A DNA stretch of 64,000 nucleotides from Pollenia angustigena (taxonomy: Eukaryota > Arthropoda > Insecta > Diptera > Polleniidae). The notes beneath the pieces were generated by a model that was given only the letters and a program-made list of their open reading frames with translations, was not told the DNA's origin and did no database searches. Numbering within the stretch: position 1 is the first letter of the stretch; every line of letters starts with the position of its first letter. The translations under genes were made by a program, and so were the position numbers. The stretch covers positions 156,548,511 through 156,612,510 of the forward strand of contig OV884059.1 in the NCBI GenBank assembly GCA_930367215.1, read 5' to 3'. This document shows positions 1 through 10,299 of this stretch, one piece after another.

Positions 1-59
1 AGATAATCGGACTTTTGACCTTACAATATATTGAAAATCTCCATTGGTCTTTTATTCTA

Positions 60-386
60 CAGGGTGGGCTATAAGTCAGTAAACGTTTTAATGGCTATAA
101 AATTACTATTCAGGATCGAGCAAAAATTGTTAATTTTTATTTTTCTAGTCGAAATTCAATAATTCAAACCCAAAGAAAATTTCAAAAACACTAGAAATGC
201 ACCATCACAAAATCAAGTACGCAATCTAGTCGCTCGTTTTCAGTTATCGGGATCTGTAAGTGACTTAACTCGGAATAGAAGACCGCTTGAAACACGAATC
301 CAAGAAAATATCGAACGAGTCCGGGAGAGCATAAATAAGAACCCTAAAACAACTTTTATAAAAAATAGGAAAGATTTTATCCCTTA
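60..386 (+). pseudogene. Tc1/mariner-like transposase relic (N-terminal part)
   Basis: Conceptual translation gives two blocks typical of the helix-turn-helix start of a mariner-like transposase. The first, from about 111, reads DRAKIVNFYFSS..TQRKFQKH and meets a stop near 191. After a frame change, the second (about 196-366) reads QNQVRNLVARFQLSGSVSDL, then ENIERVRESINKNP. The matching family pattern is 'RAKIV.FY...S...TQR.fr' followed by 'AP....i..lv..F..tGSV.d'. The catalytic domain is absent. The flank AGGGTGGGCTATAAGTCAGT at about 61-80 could be the element terminus, but no partner end was found. It is a dead fragment with no possible activity. Confidence 0.65.
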
Positions 387-418
387 AAAAATGTAAAAAC
401 ATTTTATGTACACATTTA

Positions 419-895
419 CAGCCGTATTCTTACTGAAAATTTGCCATGAAGTAAGCAAAAAGTTTATTCATAATACACTTACCAAACTCTGGCTAACGAT
501 TTGCTAAATTCTTGTTAAAGAGCTGCCAAACGTTTGCCAACTTGTGAAAAACAGCCGTTTAATGTCAAACAATTTTGTTGGTTTTTTTAAATAACGGTTT
601 TTTTAATTTACTGACTTTTACTTAATTTATTTTAATATTAAAAACTTTTTAAAATTTTTATATGTGAAGGAAAAAACAAAAAAGAAAAAAACGACACATT
701 CAGCGATGATTAATGCAAAATGTGTTGCATTTTGGAGTGATACAATGTGGCATCATAAAAATTCAGAGTTGATTTATTAAAATTTGACAGATGGAGAAAA
801 GTTCGTTATGAATTAACTCTATGACAACAAGCTGCTAAGCTTAATCGGCATTCTAGTAAGCAGCTTTGGCTAACTTTTTGTTATGAATACGGCTG
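419..895. mobile_element. 477-bp MITE, Harbinger-like (TTA duplication)
   Basis: The ends read CAGCCGTATTC...GAATACGGCTG. The inverted match continues imperfectly for about 28 bp: left CTTACTGAAAATTTGCC, right (reverse complement) ATAACAAAAAGTTAGCC. A TTA triplet lies directly outside each end (416-418 and 896-898), as expected for the 3-bp TWA duplications of PIF/Harbinger elements. The interior is AT-rich and has no open frame. The words GCCAAAC, GCTAA and AGCAGCT recur inside the arms. Superfamily assignment rests only on the duplication and is tentative. Confidence 0.75.
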
Positions 896-898
896 TTA

Positions 899-1892
899 AT
901 GTTTAAATATTTCAACAAACAACAGTATAGGAATTATCATTTATTGGCAACACATACACACATATACGTTTTGAGCACTCCATACTCTTGAGCAACCGAC
1001 ATTCAACATTCATAAAAACAGCGAAGGGTGTCTAAATATGTATATTCCGGCCACTGGACCATATACAATCTGAATACAAAGCTTATCAAAAAAAAAAAAA
1101 AAAAATTTACCGAAAGTACCAATTTTTTCTGTTTTTACATAATTAAAGGTACCCAATATTTGAATCTAGGCCATGTGCAATTTCTTTATCAGGAATACCA
1201 GGATTACCAGCTTTTGCTCATTGTAGGCTTCCAGGAAGAACGCCGTATAATAATGTAGGCTATATTCTGTATTGATTGAATATAGAAAAAGTTCCAATTT
1301 TATCCCGGTTTTACCCCTTAAAAAGTACTACATATATTTTAATCCTGATCATATGCAATCTGCATAACAAATTTTGCAAAAAGAGAAAAAGTACTAAAGT
1401 ACCAATTTTTACCCGATTTCCCTCCTAAAATGTACCCTATATTTGAATTTGAGTAAAATGCTATCCGCTTATCAAATTTTATCCAAATAAATTAAGCGGG
1501 TTTTGCGTGATTGAACCATAAACTAACAAATATCTTAACATCAAAACATAAAAACTTTCAAATTTATAAATTAAAATATTAGTAGGATTGTTTACGGAGG
1601 ACAAATTTAACCATAATATGATTGTCGGTGACAATAATATGGTTTAACTAAACATAATATATTTAAAATTATCTTTTAAAGTTAAAGAAAGTTCAGTATC
1701 ACCACAGTGGTTTCGTTTATCTATGAAGCTTTGAAATGGCCGAGATTGGGTTTTCTTAAGAACAAGAAAGGCCCTTAACTGTCGTAGGTGTTTCAATCAG
1801 GTGTCTCTAAATTTTAAAATCATTTAAACTTAAACGGAAGTATTGGAAAACAGGCTGACTTATTACCAGGGGGTGGCTTAGTATATTCTCAC
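899..1892. other. AT-rich stretch with GTACC..TTTTACCC-type degenerate repeat
   Basis: No gene was seen. From about 1080 to 1500 the words AAAGTACCAATTTT, ACCCGATTT, GGTACCC and 'CATATGCAATCTGCATA' recur in loosely repeated blocks of about 120-150 bp. Similar wording returns at 42.8-43.2 kb (GGTACTTTTT, GGGTAAA), so this is probably an old dispersed repeat of unknown type. The 76-aa frame at 1028-1258 runs through a poly-A tract and shows no protein-like composition. Confidence 0.35.
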
Positions 1893-1895
1893 TTA

Positions 1896-2021
1896 GGGCC
1901 ATTATTATAACTTGGCGTTAGCTGTTATCCGACAGTTAACAGACGCTTTTTGACAGATGACACATTATTATCTGTCAATTTAATCTTAACTTTAGCTAAC
2001 TTCAAGTTGTAATAATGGCCC
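1896..2021. mobile_element. 126-bp MITE, GGGCCATTATTA family
   Basis: The ends are GGGCCATTATTATAACTTGG and, reverse-complemented from the right, GGGCCATTATTACAACTTGA. TTA sits just outside both ends (1893-1895, 2022-2024), a Harbinger-like TWA duplication. A second, longer member of the family with the same termini and a TAA duplication lies at 27834-28374. The inner arm words GTTAGCTGTTATC and GTTAGCTAAAGTTA also mirror each other, so the whole unit can fold into a hairpin. Confidence 0.8.
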
Positions 2022-2024
2022 TTA

Positions 2025-2830
2025 GTGGAAGATGTTGAAGAGAAGAACATTGAGTTCCTTTTATAAAACTTTTATACGGTAGGCATACAAGCAATTGGGC
2101 AATGGGGCCTTGGCGACTTAAATCAACATTAAAAAGAGTTCTATTGTAACAGAATAAAGAAATTAGATCTATTCGAGTCAGCTAGGATAAATTTAAACAT
2201 TCTTAACAATATCGACTAAAAGTAACCTTATCTCTTATCTCTATCAAGAAACCAAATATAATCTTTTAGAGATGACTGAAAAGCAACCCTCTCTGTTGTG
2301 CTGAAGACATTTTTGGAGCAATTTTCCGAATTTACTTCTGAAAAATTTTATCGCTGTAGCCAAAAATTAAGAATATTTATAGAAAAGAGAGTCAATGCCA
2401 GAAGTTAGTCTTAAATAGGAGAGTTTGTGATATTTATATATTCGTTTATCAAAATTTCTTGGAAATGTTTCTTGTCAAGATTTGTATTGCAACAATTATT
2501 TACGAAAGGGGTCCTTATATGCTCAATTCGGGACGATTGTTTACACTGACTGCGTTCTTAGGTTCAAAAAAGGCTATGTGCCTAATTGTGTGAAATTGTA
2601 TGAATTGGTGGACGTTATTAAGTGGGTTGAATACTTACAAGTGGGTCTAGGATATTTTTTATTAGAGAGCAGAAGGTGACATATTCTAGAATTTTAAGAG
2701 CTGAGCCTTTTGAAAAGTTTTCAAGTTATTAATAAACAAGATGAAAAACCTGGCATTAGTTCCAAATAAAAAATATTATAAAAATTTAATTTGGGAATTA
2801 TTTATTTTTCATAAAATATTTTTAATTATA
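2025..2830. other. AT-rich stretch, nothing recognised
   Basis: No gene, transposon end or tandem repeat was recognised. The 65-aa frame at 2482-2679 has no recognisable domain and is judged chance. Confidence 0.5.
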
Positions 2831-2925
2831 TTAACCATTTTTTTCGAATGAGCTTGTATGAGTTGAAATGCAATATATAAAGCTTTTTACAATACTCATA
2901 GAAGCACATTTGAAAAAATGGTTAA
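2831..2925. mobile_element. 95-bp hairpin MITE
   Basis: The left arm TTAACCATTTTTTTCGAATG..GCTTGTATGAGT pairs with the right arm ACTCATAGAAGC..CATTTGAAAAAATGGTTAA over about 33 positions with few mismatches, leaving a ~30-base loop. Such near-palindromes are typical of very small MITEs. The target duplication is not clear because the flanks are AT-rich. Confidence 0.6.
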
Positions 2926-4242
2926 TAAACAATTTTGTTTTAAAGCATGTTGAGGGCAATGTTTAAATAATACCAACACACCAAAAATAAACTCACTTTA
3001 CACTAAATCCTCTGTCGCTTGTTGTAGAGTGCATCAAATATAAACCAAAATAAAAAATAAAACCAAATTCTACACGAGAGTATTAATTCTGTTTTAGCTC
3101 TTGGCAAAGGAAGACGAAAACAGAACAGAGAAGACCATTTAAATTATACTGGAAACTTAATAGCAACAACAAAAACAACAACAGAAACAGAACTGTATCT
3201 ACAGTTTATTTCATAGATTTTTTCTTAGAAACACAGAACAGAACTCAAAGTTCTGAATACAGAACAGAATAATAAATCCAATTAGAAATGTGCGCACTAA
3301 GGGAAACTATTCACCTGTCGTTTGGCTTGGTAGTTCTGGCTGTTGTAATTTTTCTTTTTATATACATCCACATTGTATTTAGTACATAAGTATTCAGATG
3401 GATGGATGTGGTAAAATTGTTGTTTTATTTTTTTCTAGTCTTTAGTTGTTGTTGTTGGTCGTTGGGAGGCAGTAAACCACCCTTTAGAAAAGTTTTGAAG
3501 GTTTTTTTTTGTTGAATTTATGTGTGTATACACATCAATATAGTATGTATATGGATGTAGATATATATTTTATATATAAATAAAGGTATATGTACTTGTT
3601 CATTTAACTAGATGACAGGTGAGGTATGTATTAACGGCAATAAGGGTAACAAGAACTAAATCTGACAATTGCCAGAGCAAAATAAATGTTTTTGAAGACC
3701 AACTAAAATTGGGGGGTTGTAAAAATGTTGCTGTTAAGAACAACCACAACTAAAAAAAAACATCGAAAGCGCAAATAATGATGATGACGCATCAGAATAA
3801 TTGTAGAGATTTCCCATTGTTCACCCTTTGACATGTTACAATATTTATTCTTAGCCGTCGTTGTTGTTGATTATCGAAAGTACATTAAATAAAATGTACT
3901 CGAAAAAGGGGTTGCAACCCGTGTGTATTGTAGGCGGGAGGTGAATGTTTTTTTCTTTTTGATGTTTTGTAGTGACTATAAACAAATATGTATTATGTAT
4001 ATAAAAGACCTAAATATGAGAATAATCTATAGATTATTTGGAATTTATTTGAAGGGTTAAATCAAGAAATTTTCAACAAATGGAAAGAAGAATATCAGCC
4101 ATTTTTATTTTATAATAATCTTTTATAACGTTTTTATATCAAATCATGACTGAAGCGAAGGGTTTTTTTTTTATTTAAAGAACTGAGCTACGGATTCTTA
4201 TATTAATCGAAATATTAGTTAATATTAACAAGTAAATAAGTA
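2926..4242. other. Low-copy-looking AT-rich DNA with iterated ACAGAACAG words
   Basis: No gene was seen. Between about 3090 and 3290 the word ACAGAACAG / CAGAACAGAA appears repeatedly (after TTAGCTCTTGGC, around 3190, 3235 and 3265). The same word in the opposite orientation borders the repeat at 25.35-26.8 kb. The rest holds short TA/TG runs (about 3520-3590) and a TTGTTGTTG tract near 3440, as is common in fly introns. Confidence 0.4.
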
Positions 4243-4600
4243 AGAAATTTGGCCAAGCCCTACTAATTGATATCCTTTCATACCATATAAGATATAAGTC
4301 CATAGGCAATCGTGGACCCGCCAGAACAAAACTATGTAATGAGGTTTATCTTCTTTAAAAAAAAGTTCTTGTGCCAAATAGAATTTAGATACCTTTTTTT
4401 GTTGACCTTTACTTATTTTCCAGAAGGGGGCCTATAGCAATCCATGCCTCATTTTGGACCTACCAGCTTCACATTTTTTCATGACATAGCACTATGGGTA
4501 ATTTATACAATTTTTTTGGCCAAAATTGATAACAGGCGGACAGAATTTTAACAAATCTGGATATGAATTTTTTGATTAACTTTTTAACTTATTAACTCTA
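4243..4600 (-). repeat. Relic of the dipteran TATACCC/GTCGG-AAGCC repeat
   Basis: GTAAGAAATTTGGCCAAGCCC followed by CTACTAATTGATATCCT is a decayed version of the end seen at 40.3 kb, 41.9 kb and 47.83 kb (there: AAGTATGAAAGTTTGGTCGG..AAGCCCTACC..GATACCCTAC). The interior (..GACCCGCC..GGACCTACC..GGACAGAATTT) resembles the diverged body of such repeats. Orientation is given so that the AACAAGTA..AAGCCC end is the element's 3' end read backwards. Boundaries are approximate. Confidence 0.45.
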
Positions 4601-6757
4601 AAACTAAGAATAAACTTGGAATTTCTAAATATCGCATTCTTATGAAAAGATACGCGTTAGAACAACATTTTTAAAATTTATTTTTGTCTACTTTTGGTAT
4701 ATCTTATTAATTTTCTAATTTAATATCATCCAAATCATTCGTGTAAATTGTGTATGTGAACATATTGACATCATTGGCGCACTCATCGTTTTCACTGGTG
4801 CTAAGATCCTCATTGTTTTCAGAGCTTAAGCGAAATAGAGGTTGCCTGCAAAAAAATGGGATGTCTCAAAAAACGCAAAAAACGCAGCATGAAATTGATT
4901 ATACAATCTCAAAATCAAATACTTATCAAGACCTTATTACTATTAGCTTTAACACATTTTAAACTTTTTTTAAAAGCTTCTCCAAAGTTGTATAAAACTT
5001 TTATTTTTTTTTTAATTGAGATAAGATCAAAAGATTGATTTTTTTTCACCAATAAACTATTTTATTTTAAACAACGATTATGTATTTATTAAGCACTTAC
5101 TATTAATATTGTTTTCCATATTTTATTGTATTTTTCATTTGTTTTTTTACTAAAAACTAGTGTCAGGTATTGTAATAAAAAATAACACGAAGCGCGCCCC
5201 ACTTAAACTGTTGATTGTATACATTGACTTTAAGAGTCGGGCGATGAACGGGTTTTTGTTATTTATAAAATAAAAATTCACTTCTATTTGCTTTGAAGTA
5301 TTCTTTATCACATTACAACAAATTACCTTCTGTGCATAGTAGCTGTCTTAAAGATTATTGTCACCAATTTTAATGTCAATACCAACATTTATAAGAAAGT
5401 TATGGCATTAAAAGCTTTTTTCGGGAGTCATATTCGTGTGGGAGCTATGGTTAAATATGGACTGTATGCAATAAAATTAAGTATATAAGGTGATTAAGAT
5501 TGCTATAAAATAGGTTTGGACCACATTTAATCTAAATACCAAAATTAAAAACGGTTTATTGGCTCAAAGGCTTTTCCGGAAAGAAGTTTGTATTAGGGCC
5601 ATGCAAAATTATGGACCCCATTTTCAATAGCGTTCATTGTTATGGCAATTGCAAACTTTGTACTAAAGTTCATAAAATAATCTTCAATATTGGATCCTGT
5701 CCTTTGCTCACAAGGACAGACATCGATCACTTTCTAAGTCAATTGGTATACTAAAAGAAACTATTATTTTTCAGAGTAACACACATCAGCAAAAACGCAT
5801 AATACCCTTTCTACTATTGTGGTTTGGCTATTAAAACATTAAAGAGGTAGTAAAGTGCAAGACTGGCATTATGGGCTACACACACCTGTCATTATCTTCT
5901 CATAAATAAACATCCTAAAATAAAATGTAGCCCGGTCTCGTGCTATAATTTAGAAAGATTATTCTAATCATTGTCTGTAATTAAAAGTCTTTTTATGCTT
6001 CATACACAAACTGCCTCGTAGATTTTGCAATGAAATTAAATTCATAGAGAAACGATTAAATTCGTTCGTGAGAACTTACAAAAATAAATTAAACACATTT
6101 CTTACGAATTCAATTAAAGAGTTAGTTTGTAAGGTTTTTCTTTCACTTTCTTATCTAATCGTTTTTCTGTGATAAAAATTCAAAATCATTTCGTCGCCTA
6201 TCAAAATTTACAATAAACTATAAACTTGAATAATAAAGTGCGTAAATCACACTTTTGATTTTAAAATGGCGCAGTTAAATTGAAAATTTAAGTGTTGAAT
6301 TCGTATAAACATTTTGGTGAAAAAAATCGGTCGCAAACAAGTTTGAAAACAATAACCAAGCATTACATGTTGAAATTATATTCCGTGTAGAATTTATGGT
6401 TCCTTTGGCTATTGGGTACGTCTGCACGGGCTAGTTGCCGTTGTGTATCATGGTTCTGTAGATCTCTGGATCTCAAATTATATTTTATTGGTTTTGGATG
6501 TAGTTCTTTTTTTCTAAAATTAACTTAGCGAATAACTAAAAAAACTGACAAAAGTTTCGGGTTACCTTTCTTCTGTTGTTCCGCTGTGTAAGGAGCTCAG
6601 TGGAATTTTACCACAAAATCTTTAATTTTATTGTCTTCCTACTAGTAGCGACAATGGCATCTGCAGACTGTGAGCAATATTGAGTTGAAATAGATTTTGA
6701 AATTCGTAAAAGTTCTACGTCGGGAACCCTGCTAAAACTCTGACTGTCAACTTTAAC
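4601..6757. other. AT-rich stretch, no gene; one weak palindrome
   Basis: No protein gene was seen. Around 6030-6170 the words AGAAACGATTAAATTCG and TAATCGTTTTTCTGTG face each other as a weak inverted repeat, possibly an old MITE. Short frames near 4750-5038 are chance. Confidence 0.35.
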
Positions 6758-6760
6758 TAA

Positions 6761-7034
6761 GTCTGAGTTCATACGGCTCATGTCTTATTGACAAGATTCT
6801 TCATTTTTCTTCTTTGAACATGAATTGGCGTTCAAATGAATCATGTCATGTTGACGACATGTTTTTTATTTTGTTTTATTTGATATTGAAAACAAAAACA
6901 AAATTAAACAACGAATATGAAAGTAAAACGTAAAGACAGTACATGCATCTGTGTACTCGTTTCTTTTCCCCTCGTCCCTCTCGCCTATAAAGTAGCAATC
7001 ATGTCAATAAGACATCAGCCTTATGAACACAGAC
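6761..7034. mobile_element. 274-bp MITE, TAA duplication
   Basis: Left end GTCTGAGTTCATACGGCTCA and right end (reverse complement) GTCTGTGTTCATAAGGCTGA; the match continues through ATGTCTTATTGACA to about 37 bp. TAA lies directly outside both ends (6758-6760, 7035-7037), which suggests a Harbinger-like 3-bp duplication. The interior repeats CATGTC / GACATG words and has no coding potential. Confidence 0.8.
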
Positions 7035-8756
7035 TAAGCAAAATTACTGCTGCCTTTTAAAAATATGTATTGATTAGGGTGGTAACGAATACCGATACCG
7101 ATATATCGGCGATACTTCAGGAAGAAAACCTATTTTTCGCCAATATTTCTTTTTGAGTATCGGCATCGGTAACGTATCGGCAAAAACGCGTATCGTTTCA
7201 TCTAGGGTGTTCTGTCGATTAATTCTTGTTCGATTAATCGAACAATTTTAGACGATTAATTGTTCAAATAAGTTAAAATTGGTGATTTCGATTAAAGGGT
7301 TAATCGAAGAATTTATACCGATTAATTGAATGTTAATAATTTACAGTATTTCTGTTAAATGTATAATTTTTTTAAAGTTTTAAGTCGAATAAACCAACCA
7401 AATATGTCCGTTGGAATTAAAAAAAAACTGTCATGTTAAGTGAAGTGAAATTGAAATCGAACGATAATTTAAATTCAATTACTTACAAAACGACCGTAGT
7501 TTTTCGTGGTTAAAAGTGTTGTTCTTGTAAAAATAATAGATACTTAAAGAATGAAATGGAATATTTTAATGAACTTTCATTACAGGGTCGTTTTTAAAAT
7601 TAGCTCGATTTTAAATCCACTTCATTTCGATTTCTAGAACACGCCCGTATTTTTTAACAAAATATTTCATGCGTTTCTCTCTTTAGAACAGTGACGGGCA
7701 CACACATACTATCACATTTATGCTTGTGTTGACGAAATAACAACAAAGCAACAGCCGAACGTACATTGTCACAGACCACACAAAGAAGTTTATAGTGTAC
7801 ATGTGTCGACGTCGCACAATCAGCATTTTTATTCCTATGCACGCGTACATAGGATTTGCAAATGTGCCCGTCACTGCTTTAGAATGAGTTTGGTTGAAAA
7901 ATATTGTACACTGATAGAAAAATGCATCTTCATATTGATGATGCCCTAACATCAGATATGTGACATCAATGTTACTACAAATGGCATCAATGATGCAATA
8001 AGTAACATCAATCCAATGACTAACGTCTTCGTACAATTTTGTCATTGTCATCAAACGTGTCATCTATTTTATGTCTATAGTGACATCAATTCGTTGCCAA
8101 ATTTTGTATATTATTAACATTATTTTCATGATTACAATGAATTAATAGAAGCAAAAATCACTATATTCTATTTTTTTAAATTATTTAGTTAAATACATCA
8201 AATTTTTAAAGTAGAATGATTACGAAAACCATATGGAACATGGTGCTGGTGTCTTATTATTACAGTTCTGCTGTAAACAAAGGTCGTAATTCAACAAACG
8301 TGAAACAAAAACATGTAACGGGTAAGTAAATAATAGCGATTCGTTAGCAATTTAAGTTCAGAAACTAGGTTGCTAGCCTTCGTTCCCTAGTTTGGTGATA
8401 GGGCTGCTATCTAAGCACCCAAACGTGCTGTGTTTTGAGCCAGTGTTTCAGAGGATCCAGTATTCGCGATCTCCTACTTCCTGAGACGCACTTTGGCCAT
8501 TCAGGGTTCGCTAACACGCCAGGTTGGCAACAAAATTTCCTCTGTGCGGTTGTTAAGGTTATACCGCCTAAGATCGGTCGACAGGGCCTCGTTTGTCAAA
8601 AACAGGGGTCACCAAGTCCTTTCTGGACAGAGGGTGAGGTTGTCATTTGAAAGGATTGGCTCTGTGTATAATATAATAACTCATTTGTATTCGCATCACT
8701 TTTGCATTAACCCCCAATGGCGCCCTATGCTCCAGTGGGAGTTAAAGGAACATACT

Positions 8757-8784
<28 letters not shown>
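8757..8784. repeat. (TA)n tail, left part
   Basis: An uninterrupted TA run forms the 3' tail of the retroposon body. It continues at 9317-9386 on the other side of the pogo-like insertion. Confidence 0.9.
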
Positions 8785-8787
<3 letters not shown>

Positions 8788-9313
8788 TCAAATCCCGATA
8801 ATTCGTACCCCGATAAATCGTAATTCCCGATAATTCGTAATAAACTGTCGGTCCCTTGAAAAAATCTCGTTAATTCGTAAAATTTCCATATATTTTGGTC
8901 CCCTCGATAATTCGTAATTTTTTTTTCAATCAAAGTCTTCTTTACCTCTTATAAATCGTAATTGTTTGCTAACTACCACTTATAATTCGTAATAAAAACA
9001 ACAAAAACATGGAAAGAATGATTTTTTGTTTACCACTATTTTATTTTTGCGTGGGTTTTTGCTTGTGTGTGGATTTATTTTCTTAAGATCAGTTTGTTAC
9101 ATGAATATATTTTAGTATAATTTTTATAGGTTTTATTTTTAACAATTGTTTTTTATGTTTTTTTTGATCGTTTTAGTAAATAAATTGGAAAACCCCGCTT
9201 ATTCGTATTTATTTTATTTTAACCCCGTTAAATCGAAACCCCGCTAAATCGAAAACCCCTATAATTCGTAAGAAATGGCCGGACCCTTGCGATTACGAAT
9301 TATCGGGATTCTA

Positions 9314-9316
<3 letters not shown>
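8785..9316. mobile_element. 532-bp pogo/Tc1-like MITE in the TA tail
   Basis: The ends CAGTCAAATCCCGATAATTC and (reverse complement) CAGTAGAATCCCGATAATTC are flanked by TA (8783-8784, 9317-9318). The CAGT..-TA arrangement is that of pogo/Tigger-like elements. The terminal word GATAATTCGTAA is repeated many times inside (for example CCCGATAAATCGTAATT, CTCGTTAATTCGTAA, CCTCGATAATTCGTAA, CTTATAATTCGTAA, CCCGCTTATTCG), mainly in the outer 200 bp of each side. There is no open frame. It landed in the (TA)n tail of the retroposon, a natural TA-rich target. Confidence 0.85.

Positions 9317-9386
<70 letters not shown>
9317..9386. repeat. (TA)n tail, right part (about 35 units)
   Basis: About 70 bp of pure TA dinucleotide. 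It is the continuation of the retroposon tail beyond the pogo-like insertion, probably lengthened by slippage. Confidence 0.9.
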
Positions 9387-9390
<4 letters not shown>

Positions 9391-9906
9391 TAAATAATAA
9401 CATTCTCTCACTTTGACTTAAGTCAATTCTAATGACTTTGACTGAATGACAAACTGGCATTAAATTTATGCTAATGTCTCCTTTCTCCGATGCTACTGCG
9501 TCATCGCACTGAGGACATGTTCGTCATTTCTCTGATGCCGCTGTATCATCCCATTGCTTACATAATTTCATTTTGACCCTGATGACACTTTGGCCAAGTG
9601 ATGTTAAGGTTGACATTACGATGATGAAAAGTGTCATGGGGTCAAAAACGAAGACACTTGTCATAGTACTGATGTCAAAATACATCAGCGTTATGACGCC
9701 TTTTCTATCAGTGTACGAAGGATAAATCTAATAATGCTAAATGTAACAGGTGTCTAAAAATGTATTAACGTAAATGTTCTTCAACAACTTCACTAATTTA
9801 CCACTTACACACTGACTATATCGTAGTACTTTAAGAAGATGCTCCACCAACAAAATCAAAGGTGGCTACGAGTTGTCCAATGAATTAATATTTTAAAAAA
9901 CATACT

Positions 9907-10113
9907 TCGATCGATTCTCTAGAGGAAATTATTTGCAGAAACATGGCAAAGGATGGAATGTCCGTGAAAAGTTTCAAAAAATCCAAAGTTATATTGACTC
10001 TTTTAAAATCAAAGTGCCCAAAAGTGATGCAAAAATTTGGAGCTACACTGACAAGTTTTATTCAAAAATATTGTTTATTTACTCAAGTAGGTACTGATTT
10101 TTTCCAAAATTAA
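9907..10113 (+). pseudogene. hAT transposase relic
   Basis: The conceptual frame from 9907 reads SIDSLEEIICRNMAKDGMSV, then KSFKKSKVILTLLKSKCPKV and on to a TAA at 10111-10113. The pattern 'lEeli...akDG.s...i..S..i...l...g...P' is the segment that follows the BED zinc finger in hAT transposases. In-frame stops lie directly upstream (9886-9888), and a shifted frame reads KIKGGYELSNELIF just before it, so a frameshift separates the pieces. No catalytic residues are present. Its position inside TAGGGTGTTC termini agrees with a hAT origin. Confidence 0.55.
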
Positions 10114-10299
10114 TGAAAAAAAATCTCGTAATTTATAAAATTTCTGAAATTAGAATTATTCGACTTATCGATTAATTTAAAAATTTTTTAAATTCGTTTA
10201 ATCGAATAAGTTAAAAATGCCAAATATCGATTAATCGTTTAATCGAACAAAAATAAAACCCGATTAATTGAACACCCTAGTTACATCCCTAGTATAGAT

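Larger units (their letters stand above)
8336..9386 (+). mobile_element. Retroposon (LINE 3' end or SINE) with (TA)n tail, itself interrupted
   Basis: A ~420-bp body (8336-8756) with much higher GC than its surroundings runs into a (TA)n tail. The 13-bp duplication TAAGTAAATAATA stands before it (8323-8335) and after the tail (9387-9399). Copy B of the host element shows the empty site near 49230 (GGTTAAGTAAATAACAATATTCTC), which supports a real insertion. Duplication length plus 3' simple-repeat tail points to target-primed retrotransposition. The body ends ..GCTCCAGTGGGAGTTAAAGG, reminiscent of insect LINE 3' UTRs. I cannot name the family, and no tRNA-like promoter is evident. Confidence 0.7.
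7909..9713. mobile_element. CACTGATAGAAAA element, copy A
   Basis: The ends CACTGATAGAAAA.. and ..TTTTCTATCAGTG are flanked by TA on each side (7907-7908, 9714-9715). The left part iterates GACATCAAT / GGCATCAATGATG / AACATCAAT. The right part iterates TGATGTCA-like words and ends ..CATCAGCGTTATGACGCC. Two further copies lie at 48913-49541 (copy B) and 35321-36555 (copy C, reversed and truncated). Copy A is enlarged by the retroposon at 8336-9386. Short frames on the minus strand here are chance. Confidence 0.75.
7203..10279 (+). mobile_element. hAT element, internally interrupted
   Basis: Ends are TAGGGTGTTCTGTCGATTAA and, from the right, TAGGGTGTTCAATTAATCGG (reverse complement). The flanks GTTTCATC (7195-7202) and GTTACATC (10280-10287) match at 7 of 8 bases, as expected for a hAT duplication; the difference fits age. 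The termini repeat CGATTAATCG / GATTAATT / TTAATCGAA words many times. A transposase trace survives at 9907-10113. The sequence at 7909-9713 is a separate insertion, so the hAT body itself is only about 1.27 kb. Confidence 0.75.
7075..10291. mobile_element. Outer hAT-type MITE, split by a nested hAT element
   Basis: The left end TAGGGTGGTAACGAATACCG lies after GTATTGAT (7067-7074). The right end GTTACATCCCTA precedes GTATAGAT (10292-10299), a 7-of-8 target duplication. The short body 7075-7202 is full of GATACCGAT / TATCGGC / GTATCGG words and behaves as a ~130-bp palindromic MITE. Almost everything between 7203 and 10279 is a later insertion. Removing it leaves a compact element with matching ends. 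Confidence 0.7.

Noticed and set aside
8435..8801. Two overlapping frames (71 and 102 aa) of more protein-like composition
   Set aside because: Lie in the retroposon body; the second runs into the TA tail. No domain recognised.
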